Assembly: GCA_024195585.1 (NCBI GenBank)
Contig: SWBL01000395.1
Location: 1-41,997 of the forward strand
Direction of reading: 5' to 3'
Source of the DNA: Aureobasidium sp. EXF-3400
Taxonomy: Eukaryota; Ascomycota; Dothideomycetes; Dothideales; Saccotheciaceae
DNA length: 41,997 nt
Shown: piece after piece, positions 10,267 to 20,499 of the stretch
Layout: the number at the start of each line of letters is the position of its first letter
Numbering within the stretch: position 1 is the first letter of the stretch
Translations under genes and position numbers: made by a program
The notes under the pieces: model-generated
Seen by the model: the letters and a program-made list of their open reading frames with translations, nothing else
Databases searched by the model: none
What the model was told of the DNA's origin: nothing

Positions 10267-11036
10267 TCATGCGAAGTTCTGCTTGGTGAGGGCGGTCCAG
10301 AAGGCCTTGCCCTGCTCGAAGGCGAGCGAGAGCTCCTTCTCGGAAGGCTGTCTGCTGCCATCGGGACCAGCGAAGGTACCGGCGCCCCAGGGAGAGCCAC
10401 CGCGAACCTCGGTGAGGTCGGCAAGAGTGCCGAAGACGGTCTTGTAGCCGAGGGGAACGAAGATCATGCCGTGGTGGACGAAGGTCGACATGGCACTGAT
10501 GACGGTCGATTCCTGACCACCACCGGGGGTGGCAGTGGAAACGAAGGCACCGGCGTACTTGCCCCAGAAGGCACCAGTCTGCCATTGGCCACCCTGATAG
10601 ATCGTTAGTACATGTTGCAAGCTTCGAGACACATCATATAGCTTACGGTCTTGTCCCAGAAGGCCTTGAACTGAGCGGGCCAGTTGCCGTATCTGGTGGG
10701 GATACCGAAGAGGAAGCCGTCGTACTGCTCGAGGGTCTTGGGGTCGGAGAGGACCATGTGGTTGGACTTGGGAGGGGCGTGCATCTTGCTGAGGACCTCG
10801 GTGTCGAGGGTCTCCTCGACCTGGTAGATGTCGACCTGACCGCCGGCCTCTCTGATACCTCTGGCCTCCTCCTCGACCATCTTCAGGATGTGGCCGTACA
10901 TCGAGTACTGCGTCCATAATGTCAGCTCATGGATTCAATGTCACACGGCCCAAGCTCCGAGCTCGAAAAAAACAAATGACCGTGATGGGCAAATGTGGTG
11001 GGGACGTACGTAAACAATAGCGACTTTGGGAGCCAT
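10267..11036 (-). CDS. Flavodoxin-like NAD(P)H:quinone oxidoreductase (WrbA / Pst2 / Alt a 7 type)
   Basis: FMN-dependent two-electron quinone reductase that protects against quinone and oxidative stress. Exons 11036-11010, 10907-10647 and 10593-10267 give 204 residues, exactly the length I recall for the Alternaria homologue Alt a 7. Motifs: VAIVYYSMYGHI (FMN phosphate loop) at the N-terminus, [25 protein letters not shown] in the middle (given here only as landmarks), STATPGGGQE, and GGSPWGAGTFAG near 160. Yeast relatives (Pst2, Rfs1, Ycp4) associate with eisosomes at the plasma membrane. A TATA-like TATATA sits at about 11143-11148, some 105 bp before the start. The unusual feature is the open, CaaX-ending frame after the stop, listed separately. 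Confidence 0.93.
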
Positions 11037-11667
11037 TTTGATGTGTGTATAGCAGAAGCTACGAGTTGAGATGATAAGAGGATAGGTGAATTGAGAGATG
11101 GGAGGAGGGAAAAACGTCAATTGGCAGGGATGGGCACGCAAATATATACAATGTTAACCCCCGACTTAAGTCACATTCAACAGCGGGTCTTCGATCTGCG
11201 CTTACAAAGTCTAGATTGGCAATTTAGTGATCATTAATACGGATTAGTTCGGGCGGATCGTGCAGTCTTAGCCGGCTTATGGAGCATTTTCGCAAGTGCC
11301 GGTCCATCTCGAGGAAGCTCGGTGCACAAAAGCCGAGATCTTAACTCGCATTTCGCACCTCTTGCGACATAAGCAACAACTGCCCTATTTCCGGATGGCG
11401 GAAAAGCATCACACCATCCACTTATTGTTGAATCTCTAGGCTCGACTTCCGTATTTTGTGGGGAGCTTGAAGACTTCACCTGCGATCGAGCTATCGGTAG
11501 TCGAATCGTGTGGACAGGCCGGTCTCCGATTGATTGTTTAGTTAGCGATAGGCTGGTCAATTGACCTAGTTGCACTCTGTTTGAAGATGAATAGCCTTAA
11601 CAAATACAAGATCGCTTGCCGCTGTTGAGATGTTGAGCAACCTGCTTGCTGACACGAGGGTAACTAA

Positions 11668-11696
11668 GGTTCAGGGTGCTTGGGACACCCTGAATC
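11668..11696. repeat. Inverted repeat / hairpin
   Basis: TTCAGGGTG at 11670-11678 and its exact complement CACCCTGAA at 11686-11694 are separated by a 7-nt loop. The stem extends outward by one wobble and one G-C pair to 11 bp. It lies alone in a long intergenic region, so it could be a dyad operator or a structured RNA. No surrounding promoter or terminator pattern decides between them. Confidence 0.5.
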
Positions 11697-12355
11697 GCGT
11701 TACATGACCAGTCTGGAATGGTTCAATCATCCCGTTTGGGGTATGAATCGTGAGTAGATATCATCAAGGCCCTCTTTGATGAGTCTAGCATCATTCTCAG
11801 CTTTCTGAAGGGTGTCAGCACGCTTGCTGAGTTATAACTTTTTGGTATGTTCTCGGAAGCTGGATGTCCATATTGGTCAACCTCGGGAGCATCAATGCTG
11901 CAAATAACACAACACAACAGAAGTATCCTGCTTTACATGCAGTATATACACTGCAATTCAGAATAGAATCAACCTAGAAGTCATGAAACTGACCATTACT
12001 CCATACGTACTTAGACCAAGTCATTCTGTCTTCAATACCAGATCGGTCGCGTCGGAAGTTACCGCGCATCGACGCGCTGTCCTTGAACGCGGACTAGATG
12101 CTTGGTAACTTTGACATATCATCACTTTTCTAATATCAGCATCTGCCTGTCGCTAGAAGAGCGCTCTATAATAGCTAGCTCTCAGAGTGCCGAGAAGTTC
12201 TGCTTCGGTGCCTCACAACGTCTTTGACGCTCGCGCCGTATGTCACTCCTACGCTCATTCCCGTTCACTTACTTGCATGACCTATCACAGCAACCACGAA
12301 AGCAACCTTCTTAACCACCTTTTGCAATTCGCTAACAAACACTAAGCATACTTTC

Positions 12356-12372
12356 ATGGTGTAATGCCGTAA
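12356..12372 (+). promoter_or_regulatory. Two overlapping minimal upstream ORFs before HDA1
   Basis: ATG GTG TAA at 12356-12364 and ATG CCG TAA at 12364-12372 share the stop-start overlap TAATG. Both end 27 or more bases before the HDA1 start at 12399 and so probably lie in its 5' leader. Such two-codon ORFs can stall or recycle scanning ribosomes. The transcription start is unknown, so leader membership is inferred. Confidence 0.5.
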
Positions 12373-12398
12373 ACACAGGACAATCCTAATATCTCAAA

Positions 12399-14738
12399 AT
12401 GGACACCGACCATCTTATGGATAATGTCATGGACACGACAGAGATGGATCCGTTTGTGCTGGATATGAGATCGCCTGTCGCGCAAACAAAGCATCAAAAC
12501 TTGTCAAATGGAAACGGTATTACCGCCTCTGAATCACCTTCTTTCCAGCAAGAAATTATCCCGTTGCCGCAAAAAGGTATGGCACACTTACCATACTCAA
12601 CTTCCCAGACTGGTCTGGTTTATGATGTTCGAATGCGCTTCCATGTTGAGGTCCGTCCCGAGGTGAACCAAGGAGTACACCCAGAGGACCCTAGGCGTAT
12701 TTATGCCATATACAAGGAGCTAGTCGACGCTGGTCTAGTTGACGATCCCAACACAGTCAGTCTTGCACCATCCGTCCTTGCGAGAATCCCGACCAGGTTT
12801 GTTACAAAGGAAGAAGTCTGCGCTGTACACACAGAGAGAGTATGGGACTTGATCATCAGTCTGGAACATTTCGACAACGATCTTCTCCACGACATGGGCT
12901 CCAACATGGACAGCATCTACCTCTCCAAGAATACTCCCATGTGTGCAATGCTGTCGGCTGGTGGTGCTATAGAAGCATGTCGAGCAATCCTCAATGGTCA
13001 TGTCAAGAACGCCATTGCGGTCATCCGTCCACCGGGTCACCACGCCGAGCACAACGAACCGATGGGATTCTGTCTTTTCAACAATGTGCCTATCGCCGTG
13101 AAGGCTTGTCAGGATAAGTTCGGGGACAAATGTCGCAAAGTCCTGATCCTTGATTGGGATGTACACCATGGCAATGGCGTGCAAAAAGCCTTCTACGATG
13201 ACCCCAATGTGCTTTATATTTCTCTACATGTACATCAAGGAGGCAAGTTCTACCCTGCTGGGCCTGCAGGAGATCATCTGCATTGCGGTGAAGGCGCGGG
13301 TCTCGGAAAAAACATCAATATCCCATGGAGAACGGCCGGCATGACGGATGCTGACTATCTTCTTGCATTCCAACGGATTGTCATGCCGATTGCGCAAGAC
13401 TTTGATCCAGATCTAGTGGTTGTCTCTGCTGGCTTTGACGCTGCGGAAGGCGACATGTTGGGCAAGTGCCATGTCTCACCTGCTGGATATGGCCACATGA
13501 CACGTATGCTCATGTCACTAGCTGATGGAAAAGTCGCCGTGTGTCTCGAAGGAGGATATAACTTGAGATCCATCGCAATTTCTGCTCTCGCAGTGACCCG
13601 CACACTCATGGGTGAACCGCCAGGAAGAGTGGCCACTAAGGTGCCTACACCATCTGGTGTGGACACCGTTGAAGAAGTACTCCGCCAGCAATCGAAGTAC
13701 TGGCCGTGTCTGTTTCCCAGAAACCCCTCCCAACGGCTTAAGAAGCTAGGAGGCGAGAGATTGCACGACATTGTGAGGGATTACCAAGCAGCATGGCTCT
13801 GGGAGAACCTCGAAATGTCGAGCCTGTTCATCGCACACAGTAAGGCGTCGAGAAGCTTCAAAAACCAAGTGTTAGCAACGTGAGTTAACAACCATGAAAT
13901 GTTATGAATGCCTGACTAATAAGCTATCCCAGACCCAATCACGCCGAAGCTCGCCCGCTCCTCATCATCTTCCACGACCCTCCTGAGCTCACCGGCGACA
14001 CAGACCCGAGGACCCGAGAGCTTCAACTCCACAACACATGGCTGGTATGTTCCCTTCTGAACCAAGCTCGACAAACACTGACCTTGTGCAAAGACTGATT
14101 CTGTCAAGCAATATCTGCAATGGGCAGTCGACAAAGGCTTCGCTGTGATCGATATCAACATCCCAAAGCATCTTACAGAGCTTGAAGAGAATCACGAGTA
14201 CGCGGAGGAAGCGAATCCACAGCAAAGGATTGACGAGACTGAGTCGCTTGCAAAGTACTTGTGGGACAATTATATCGAGTAAGCATCTGGACTGATATTC
14301 CAAGAACGATAAGCTAACATACCGACCAGATTGAGCGATGCGAGCCATATGTTCTTGATGGGTGTCGGGCAAGCCTACTCAAGCCTGATCGGGTTCTTGA
14401 AGAAGAACGATAGGTGCAGAGACAGAGTCGACAAGATCTTCGGCTTCATATCGGACTCGTGCGGCCTGCCGTCATACAGAGCGACAACAGACGACTTCCT
14501 TGACAGATGGTACAAGGACAAGTCCAAAATCTTTGTTGCTGCAGATCACTATGTCTGGGAGAGACACAAGACGAAGGCTCCCTCGAGAAAGTGGGGATCC
14601 TTGCAGAAAAGCGAGTACAATGACATGCAGGAGATGCTTGCGTACCATGAGAAGGAAGTCACAGGTATTCTGGGCGTTGAAGTTGAGCACTGGCAGTCGG
14701 ACGCACCAGTAGCAGGTGCGAGTGAAGGAGAGCTTTGA
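12399..14738 (+). CDS. HDA1: Class II histone deacetylase Hda1/Clr3 with Arb2 domain
   Basis: Zinc-dependent lysine deacetylase that acts on histones in gene silencing. Four exons, 12399-13879, 13933-14044, 14109-14278 and 14330-14738, give 723 residues with consistent phase. Catalytic landmarks: RPPGHHAEHNEPMGFC at 210-225 (His214/215), the LDWDVHHGNG zinc site at 251-260, SAGFDAAEGD with Asp347 at about 343-352, and the LEGGYN loop at 383-388. The class II-specific HxEHNEPMGFC and FDAAEGD wording separates it from class I enzymes. After residue 490 comes an Arb2-type alpha/beta domain (PLLIIFHDPPEL, FAVIDINIPK, HMFLMGVGQAYSSL), as in fission yeast Clr3 and budding yeast Hda1. The first 60 residues are acidic and disordered. 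The stop lies 5 bp from the RCE1 stop on the other strand. Confidence 0.95.
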
Positions 14739-14743
14739 TCTAT

Positions 14744-15943
14744 CTAGAACTGTATCAAAGCTAAGTCACTGTTCGTCAGCGACCACCGAAGTTGCCAGAA
14801 TGAGATTGCGCCTGCAAAAAGCACCACATAGTATGCAACCGTCCAAGTGACCGAGAGCCTTTGGCCATGTGTGCCATTTCGCAAAGATTCAGCCACACTG
14901 CCACCGTCAGAGTGTGTCTGATCTAGCATTTCTTCTCCAACTTCCTGTCCGACACGTCCCCAGAATCTAGGAAGACCCATCCAGTTGCAGAAACTATGAG
15001 CAAGAATACACGCTACGAGAGAACTCGTACGCAGGTAAACGAAGGCAGCGATAATTCCGAACAGCGAGGTGTAGAGGAACTGGAAAATGGAGCGAATCAG
15101 GCCAGGTAATATGACCGAAGGCGTTAGAGCAGTGGCCAGATAGCTAGCTCCCGGACGTCGAGAAGAGTTGATGTGTTCATGCAAATGATGTACATGAGCC
15201 ACGCCAAAGATCAACGGCGAGGTAAACGTTATACGCTGTGCAGATGCCTGTCGTGTGTGATTAGAACGTCGACGGCATAATGCGAACAGTTGAGCATCAT
15301 CTACGTACCTTGGCCAGTACGAACAGTGAGATTGCAAGGCTTCTGAACACTAGTTCTTCGCTTACAGGGCCAACGACGAGATTACGCCAACCTATTAGGT
15401 CGTCATAGATCGTTTCCTTGATTGCGGTACCTCCCCAGCTTCTCCATTCTCCTTCTACGATGGCTCTTTCGAACAGAGGACCGGCGAAGAGGAGAGCTAC
15501 AAGCAGAAAAGATTTGACAGTATCGAGGATGTTCACGGGGTACACGCCAAGTAGGTGAAGTACTTCTCCGAGGGCGAGATGGCCCTTGAACAACAGTACA
15601 CAGACAGTGATGACTACACTGGCAACACAACTCCAAACTACAGCGCGGATGCGGGCCTCGATTACAGAAGGGGTGTTACGATTGGCGATGGAGTTGCTCC
15701 GCAGGGTGGGTGAAAGGTAGAAGGGAGCAATGTAGATGATGGTGAAAAGGACGGTTAGGCCACCTGCCGCGTGAGGACTGATGGCTGGTACTATCGCAGG
15801 AGAAAGAGGTCAGTTCGTACGTTCCCACCTGACAACGTCGCTTGTCGATATACATGACATGCCGGACAGATGATAATGTTGCTTGATTTTCCTTCTTTTT
15901 TTCTTCTCCCTGCATCAGACATGTACTTACTCGTGGGAACCAT
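14744..15943 (-). CDS. RCE1: CaaX prenyl protease 2 (Rce1)
   Basis: ER membrane endoprotease that removes the last three residues of farnesylated or geranylgeranylated CaaX proteins such as Ras and mating pheromone. Exons 15943-15931 (only 13 nt), 15790-15309 and 15247-14744 give 332 residues. The catalytic set is complete: Glu149-Glu150 in GPVSEELVFRS, His183 in FGVAHVHHLHEHI, and His249 with Asn253 in LAHSFCNWMG. Many hydrophobic helices are evident, from about residue 14 to the C-terminus. The 13-nt first exon is chosen because it supplies an ATG in phase through a perfect GTAAGT donor and leads into PAISPHAAGG; an alternative start further upstream cannot be excluded. The gene converges on HDA1 with a 5-bp gap. 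Confidence 0.88.
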
Positions 15944-17156
15944 GACCGAGATAGGCCGATTATGCTTGACAGACGCGCCGCGAACGCTGACGCCTCCTTC
16001 TTGCGTGAGATGTTTTGATGTAGGAGATTACAAGACGGCAAGAACAAACGGGAAGCTTAGGAATGGCGTGTGGGCAGGCGTTGTCGGCGGACAACAATAG
16101 CAAAGGGGAAGCTGGAGAGATGACAAAACGGCCAGCAGTTGAAACGCTGCTTATCCGCAATCGACAGCGTAATCACTCGTCCCTGGAAGTTCGAGGTTTG
16201 TCTCGAGGGAAATTCAACAACCAGGCGTTCGTCAAAGTCGATGTTTGAGAAGAGCATACAATGATGTATGCGTTCGTCTCGGGTGCTGGATGAGAATCAC
16301 GCCCATGCTTCTTGACCCAAGCCCGCGGTTGCCAGTGCGCTGCTTATCCGCGCGTGCAGGTCCCGCAAAAGAGGTTCGCACGTTGCGCTGGTTGATCTCT
16401 CGCAATTTCCTAGGCGTGTGTCTTTGGACGATCTGTGAACCAAGAGGCCGCACGAGCAAGTCTTTCGCGACACCCGTTTGAGGCCTCGCGTATCAAATGT
16501 TGTGCAAAACCATCTCTTTGCGCGGTGGCTATCGCTGTCAGAGACTCGACTCGACGGCGTTTCAGGGACGGAGCATGTCGTTTCCGCATGCGCTAGGCAC
16601 GCCCCTTGGTGCCGGCAACGTGTGGACGCCTCATTGAACCGGCCATCCTGACAGCTTCTTGTCCGGGCAGGACTCATCTCCCATAACCGGTTCAGGGCGT
16701 AATATGGCTACTGTGTGACCGATAGACCTTTTTGACTCCTATGGCACGGACGCGTCGATTGCTTTCATATGGACGACCGTCTGCCACTTCTGATGGCAGA
16801 GGTTTGGCTCTCCCTCAGTCTCTCGTTTATCCCACCAGTTACGCTCTTTCCAGCAGCCCTACAATCTATTTCGACCCGCCTCTCCCGCAGCTATCGTGAC
16901 TCGCCATCTTTTCTGCGTTGTCCAGAGCTGTCTTCTTAATCGCCCGTCGCTCCTTCTCAACACGCTTGCCAGCCCTCTCTTTTTCTCGTCCAACTCGACG
17001 CAGTCGACGCGTCTTGGGCCTCTGGAGCTATTTCCGTCCGCTCTCTGAAATGTCGATCTACTAGTGCTGTTCCGCCCATTGTTCTGTCTAACGACACCCT
17101 GTCACTCTTTTATCTCAACAATATTTTTCATTTCCATCAATCATTTCTAACCCCAT
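15944..17156. other. Long divergent region, RCE1 / serine-rich gene
   Basis: About 1.2 kb without a supported gene. A 14-bp exact direct repeat, CGCTGCTTATCCGC, occurs at 16145-16158 and 16338-16351 and contains a GATAAG core on the minus strand. The last 350 bp before 17157 are strongly pyrimidine-rich, which suggests a long leader for the serine-rich gene. The frames here of up to 126 codons show no family features. Confidence 0.45.
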
Positions 17157-19691
17157 ATGTCTGGCCGCCTCTTCTCGCCGCGGCAGTCTATTGAACTGGA
17201 CAGTAACGGCAGATTCAACCTGAGACCGGCTTCATCGAAAAGTCGTATTGCGCTGCATGAACGGACCCCCTCGGACCTTAATCGGGACAATGGCGAACAA
17301 CCTACCATCCGACTTGTCGGTTCGAACAACAGTCTAAAAAATGCTCATAACAAGAATCCCTTCCCACACAAGCCAGCGCAGGTGCTGCAACCCACTAAAG
17401 CTTCAAAACACGGTTACTCTATCCAGAATGACCAAGCAAGCTTGGCCCGCGATTCTAAGCTGCAACCTTCTGCCGGCCAAACAGGAAGGCTCTCGGCACA
17501 GTCTTCGAACAACAGATACTCTAAGCGTTCGTCGAATAATTCTCAATTAACCACAACCTCGGCTGCCGATACGTACTGCAATGACGATTCGTTCTCTCCA
17601 ACAAGCGCTCGCTTCTCAATGGATGGAACCCTACGGAACACACCAACCCCTATTGCATCCGAGGAGCGCGAGAAGGAAAGACTTAGAGAGGAGGCACTGC
17701 CGTCTGTCGTAGAGACGAGTTTTGAATCGTCTACCATACGCCCTGTGACGGCATCTACATCGTCGGGATCGAGGCCAGGCACGCAGAGCTCCGACACCAC
17801 CCCCAGAGATATCACACCGAAGCTACAGCATGAGAGATCTGGATCCGTGGCTACAAGAAGTGCCTCAGGGTCGTCAGGTCCGAATGTCGAGGTCTACGAT
17901 GTGAGCTCTCCGTCTCAGTATTCGAGCACACCACCAGAACGCTCAAGCTCCAACTCGTACAATGTCATTCATTACACCAAGTCCAATGAGAGCATGACAT
18001 CGGTTCAGTACGCCCAAGTCCGGCCGCCTACAGCTCAGTCTTTGTCTGCGAGCAGTGCCTGGTCATCCAGCGAGGCTGAGAATCTGCCACCACTTTCCGT
18101 TACCAAGAAGCGATCGCACATGCATTCGGCATCGGCTGGTGCAGTGCGCTTGTCAAACCTCTCCACCATCGCATCCGAGTCCGAGCCTTCTAGCCAGTCC
18201 ATCATACGTGAAATGAGTAGCAGCTCATCGGCTGACATATTCACGTCACCACCAGTGGTGCACCCTTCTTCACAATCAGGCAATTGGTATGTGAGACGCC
18301 AAACCATCGGCGGCTCCAGCTCGTATTCGTCAATCATGACCGACAGCAACTACCAGACCATATCTACTGAGAGTTCTCGTTGGGAGTTGAACCGAGAGAA
18401 CTCTGCAGTTCCGGACCCTTTGTTCTCAAGCAGCCCTCGTGATACTCAGCAGCTGAGTAGCCCAATGATCCTTCACCCGAGCTCATCAGGCATTCACGAA
18501 CTCTCTGCCGAGAATCCATCAGAGCAAGACGACACGATTGCTGAACTTCAGTCCCACCCGTTGCGTACTCAAAGGTCAGGCCTCATGTCTCGTGGGAGAG
18601 CAGCCTCAGAGCCTCGCCCGATTTCCGCACGCTCGAATCATACCCTGGCATCGTTGTACAACCCCGATCGTGGATCGCATGGTTCTTCTATCTTCCCGCA
18701 ATGGGCCAAGTCTTTCTATCGTGGAAAGTTGCACTTTCCTCACGGAAACGAAAGCACTGTCAGTCTCGCTGTTTCAGATGGCCAAACACCTCCTCAGACC
18801 GCGGTAAATTCCATGCACATGATGCCATGGGCTCATCATCGTCGCTGGGAAAGCGCAGGGAACAGCTTGATGAGCCTGCCACAGTCCCAAGGACCCACAC
18901 CTCGCAGCACCTCTCCAAAGTCTTCTCACTTCCTACCCAGCATCTTCCGCCCTTACCGTCCTCGTATGAACATGAATCAAAGCCAGTCTACTAACTCCAT
19001 GTCTGTTGTCACACGGAGTAGTAGTCTGGCCGAGTTATACGTTGATGAGAGCCAGCTTGACTTCTGCGACAACGACAGCGCTAGCTCAAGTTCAAGCTCG
19101 ACCGATAGCATGGCCATTACAACGATCCCTCGCGCCCCTAGGCATAACTCCGTACCCGCTTTCCAACCACCTCGTCGGCAGAAGACAGTCAACTCTGGAC
19201 GCGCGATACCCCGCGATCAGACATATACCTCTTCCAACTATCCGCAATCTCTTGCCGCTAGCCACATGTTCAACACACCTCCTCATCTCACACCATCTCG
19301 CCGCCTTTCCCACCGCCTCTCCACCTGGCGCGCTCCCAGCTTCGATGAAGCCCTGAACACTCTCATCTTTTCTCGCGGCAACCGCCAGATCCTCTTCTTC
19401 TGCCTTGGTTTCTTGTGCCCGTTCCTTTGGATGATCGCGGCGTTCCTCCCCTTGCCGCACCGACCTATGGAAACAATGATGAACAACCTCGAGTCCTCGG
19501 CGAATGTTCCCGAAGTCGAGGGCGAGAAGAGCAACTACCCCAGTGGTTTGCAGGTCGAGATGAGGAACTGGGATCTAGAGCGCAAATACCTCAAAGCTCG
19601 CTGGTGGAGAAACCTCAACCGCATCATGAGTTTTGTGGGTGTCGCCATGATCGGCGCTATCATTGCTCTCGCTATTATCGCTTCCAAGTAA
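17157..19691 (+). CDS. Serine-rich protein with C-terminal double membrane anchor
   Basis: Single-exon frame of 844 residues. About the first 710 residues are a disordered, Ser/Thr/Pro-rich region with many short serine runs, expected to be heavily phosphorylated. The C-terminal 135 residues differ: a STWRAPSFDEALNTLIF lead-in, then a membrane helix (ILFFCLGFLCPFLWMIAAF), a hydrophilic segment of some 65 residues ending WDLERKYLKARWWRNLNRI, and a second helix (SFVGVAMIGAIIALAII). This build suggests a tail-anchored cortical or ER/endosomal scaffold with its long N-terminus in the cytosol. I recognise the type from other filamentous fungi as uncharacterised serine-rich protein but know of no function. 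The ATG at 17157 is the first in frame. Confidence 0.85.
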   Translation: MSGRLFSPRQSIELDSNGRFNLRPASSKSRIALHERTPSDLNRDNGEQPTIRLVGSNNSLKNAHNKNPFPHKPAQVLQPTKASKHGYSIQNDQASLARDSKLQPSAGQTGRLSAQSSNNRYSKRSSNNSQLTTTSAADTYCNDDSFSPTSARFSMDGTLRNTPTPIASEEREKERLREEALPSVVETSFESSTIRPVTASTSSGSRPGTQSSDTTPRDITPKLQHERSGSVATRSASGSSGPNVEVYDVSSPSQYSSTPPERSSSNSYNVIHYTKSNESMTSVQYAQVRPPTAQSLSASSAWSSSEAENLPPLSVTKKRSHMHSASAGAVRLSNLSTIASESEPSSQSIIREMSSSSSADIFTSPPVVHPSSQSGNWYVRRQTIGGSSSYSSIMTDSNYQTISTESSRWELNRENSAVPDPLFSSSPRDTQQLSSPMILHPSSSGIHELSAENPSEQDDTIAELQSHPLRTQRSGLMSRGRAASEPRPISARSNHTLASLYNPDRGSHGSSIFPQWAKSFYRGKLHFPHGNESTVSLAVSDGQTPPQTAVNSMHMMPWAHHRRWESAGNSLMSLPQSQGPTPRSTSPKSSHFLPSIFRPYRPRMNMNQSQSTNSMSVVTRSSSLAELYVDESQLDFCDNDSASSSSSSTDSMAITTIPRAPRHNSVPAFQPPRRQKTVNSGRAIPRDQTYTSSNYPQSLAASHMFNTPPHLTPSRRLSHRLSTWRAPSFDEALNTLIFSRGNRQILFFCLGFLCPFLWMIAAFLPLPHRPMETMMNNLESSANVPEVEGEKSNYPSGLQVEMRNWDLERKYLKARWWRNLNRIMSFVGVAMIGAIIALAIIASK

Positions 19692-20499
19692 GCGATCTGG
19701 TTCACCTCTGGTCACGATTTATGTTTTTATCTTTGTCTATCTTTTGTTTATTTGTTTTTTATTGCATATACCCCGGCGGTCTCTCGACATATTTTTACCA
19801 CCAGATCTCACGAGGTCTCTTCTCCAGCATTTCGGCACAAAAAGCCCGATTATCACATAGAGTGTACATTTTCTGTGCATACCAAACCCACACCTACCTA
19901 CCCAACCAACTCACCATAATCCTTCCTAGAAGGATTGGATAATGTATATAGAAAATTCCATCACATAGATGACTGTCTTTCGAGACAAGCAAAATCGAAA
20001 TCAAAACTTCATTCCAAAGACGAAATGAATGCCAGCGTATCTTGTCCATGTGTCTCGAAGGTACCTGACAGAGAAAGAGCGATCACCAAGAATCAGAACG
20101 GGTCATGATGCCATAGTTCATGCAAACGATATTAAACATGAAACCTAGATCGGTCCGAGCACAGAAGGGCAACCCACGCACACAAGACATCGCACCTTCC
20201 TGGGACTGTGGGTCGATGCGTGGAAGCCACTCACATGTTTCAAGGCTTTCTGGAAGGAACCAAACCAGACCCACGGTAAGAATCGTTTCAGAGGAGATGT
20301 GTATAAGGCTCCTCGTCTGCCTCTTAGGGTGGGCACAGAAGTGAAAGGCGTGGCAAGGTCAGGGAAGGCACGAGTAGAAAGAGAAAAAGATGATGGTATC
20401 ATAACGAAGAACAACCAAGAAAAGTCCTCAAAAGTGCCAGACTTCAGAAAAACACCAAACGCTATGCTAAACGAGCCTCTAATCATTAACCTTCCTCTA
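19692..20499. other. Convergent 3' region, serine-rich gene / MID1
   Basis: 808 bp between converging stops. The part next to 19692 is T-rich, as in a fungal 3' untranslated region. Short frames on both strands lack motifs. No tRNA or repeat seen. Confidence 0.45.

Larger units (their letters stand above)
11037..12398. other. Long divergent intergenic region, quinone reductase / HDA1
   Basis: 1362 bp with no supported gene; the frames on both strands are short and featureless. A hairpin lies at 11668-11696 and tandem minimal upstream ORFs at 12356-12372, both listed separately. A TATA-like element serves the leftward gene. Several CG-rich patches occur near 12050-12100. The length suggests larger regulatory input than at neighbouring promoters, but I cannot name factors. 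Confidence 0.45.

Noticed and set aside
10111..10608. 165-codon plus-strand frame over the quinone reductase gene
   Set aside because: It is antisense to well-supported exons and to the open extension, has no family features, and its Gly/Glu/Leu-rich content mirrors the codon bias of the real gene.
11234..11575. 113-codon minus-strand frame in the HDA1 upstream region
   Set aside because: Ser/Arg/Pro-rich without domain or start context; no support as a gene.
14744..15943. Idea that RCE1 and the CaaX-ending quinone reductase form a functional cluster
   Set aside because: They are about 4 kb apart with HDA1 between them and no shared promoter. Rce1 would process any CaaX protein, so proximity is not evidence.
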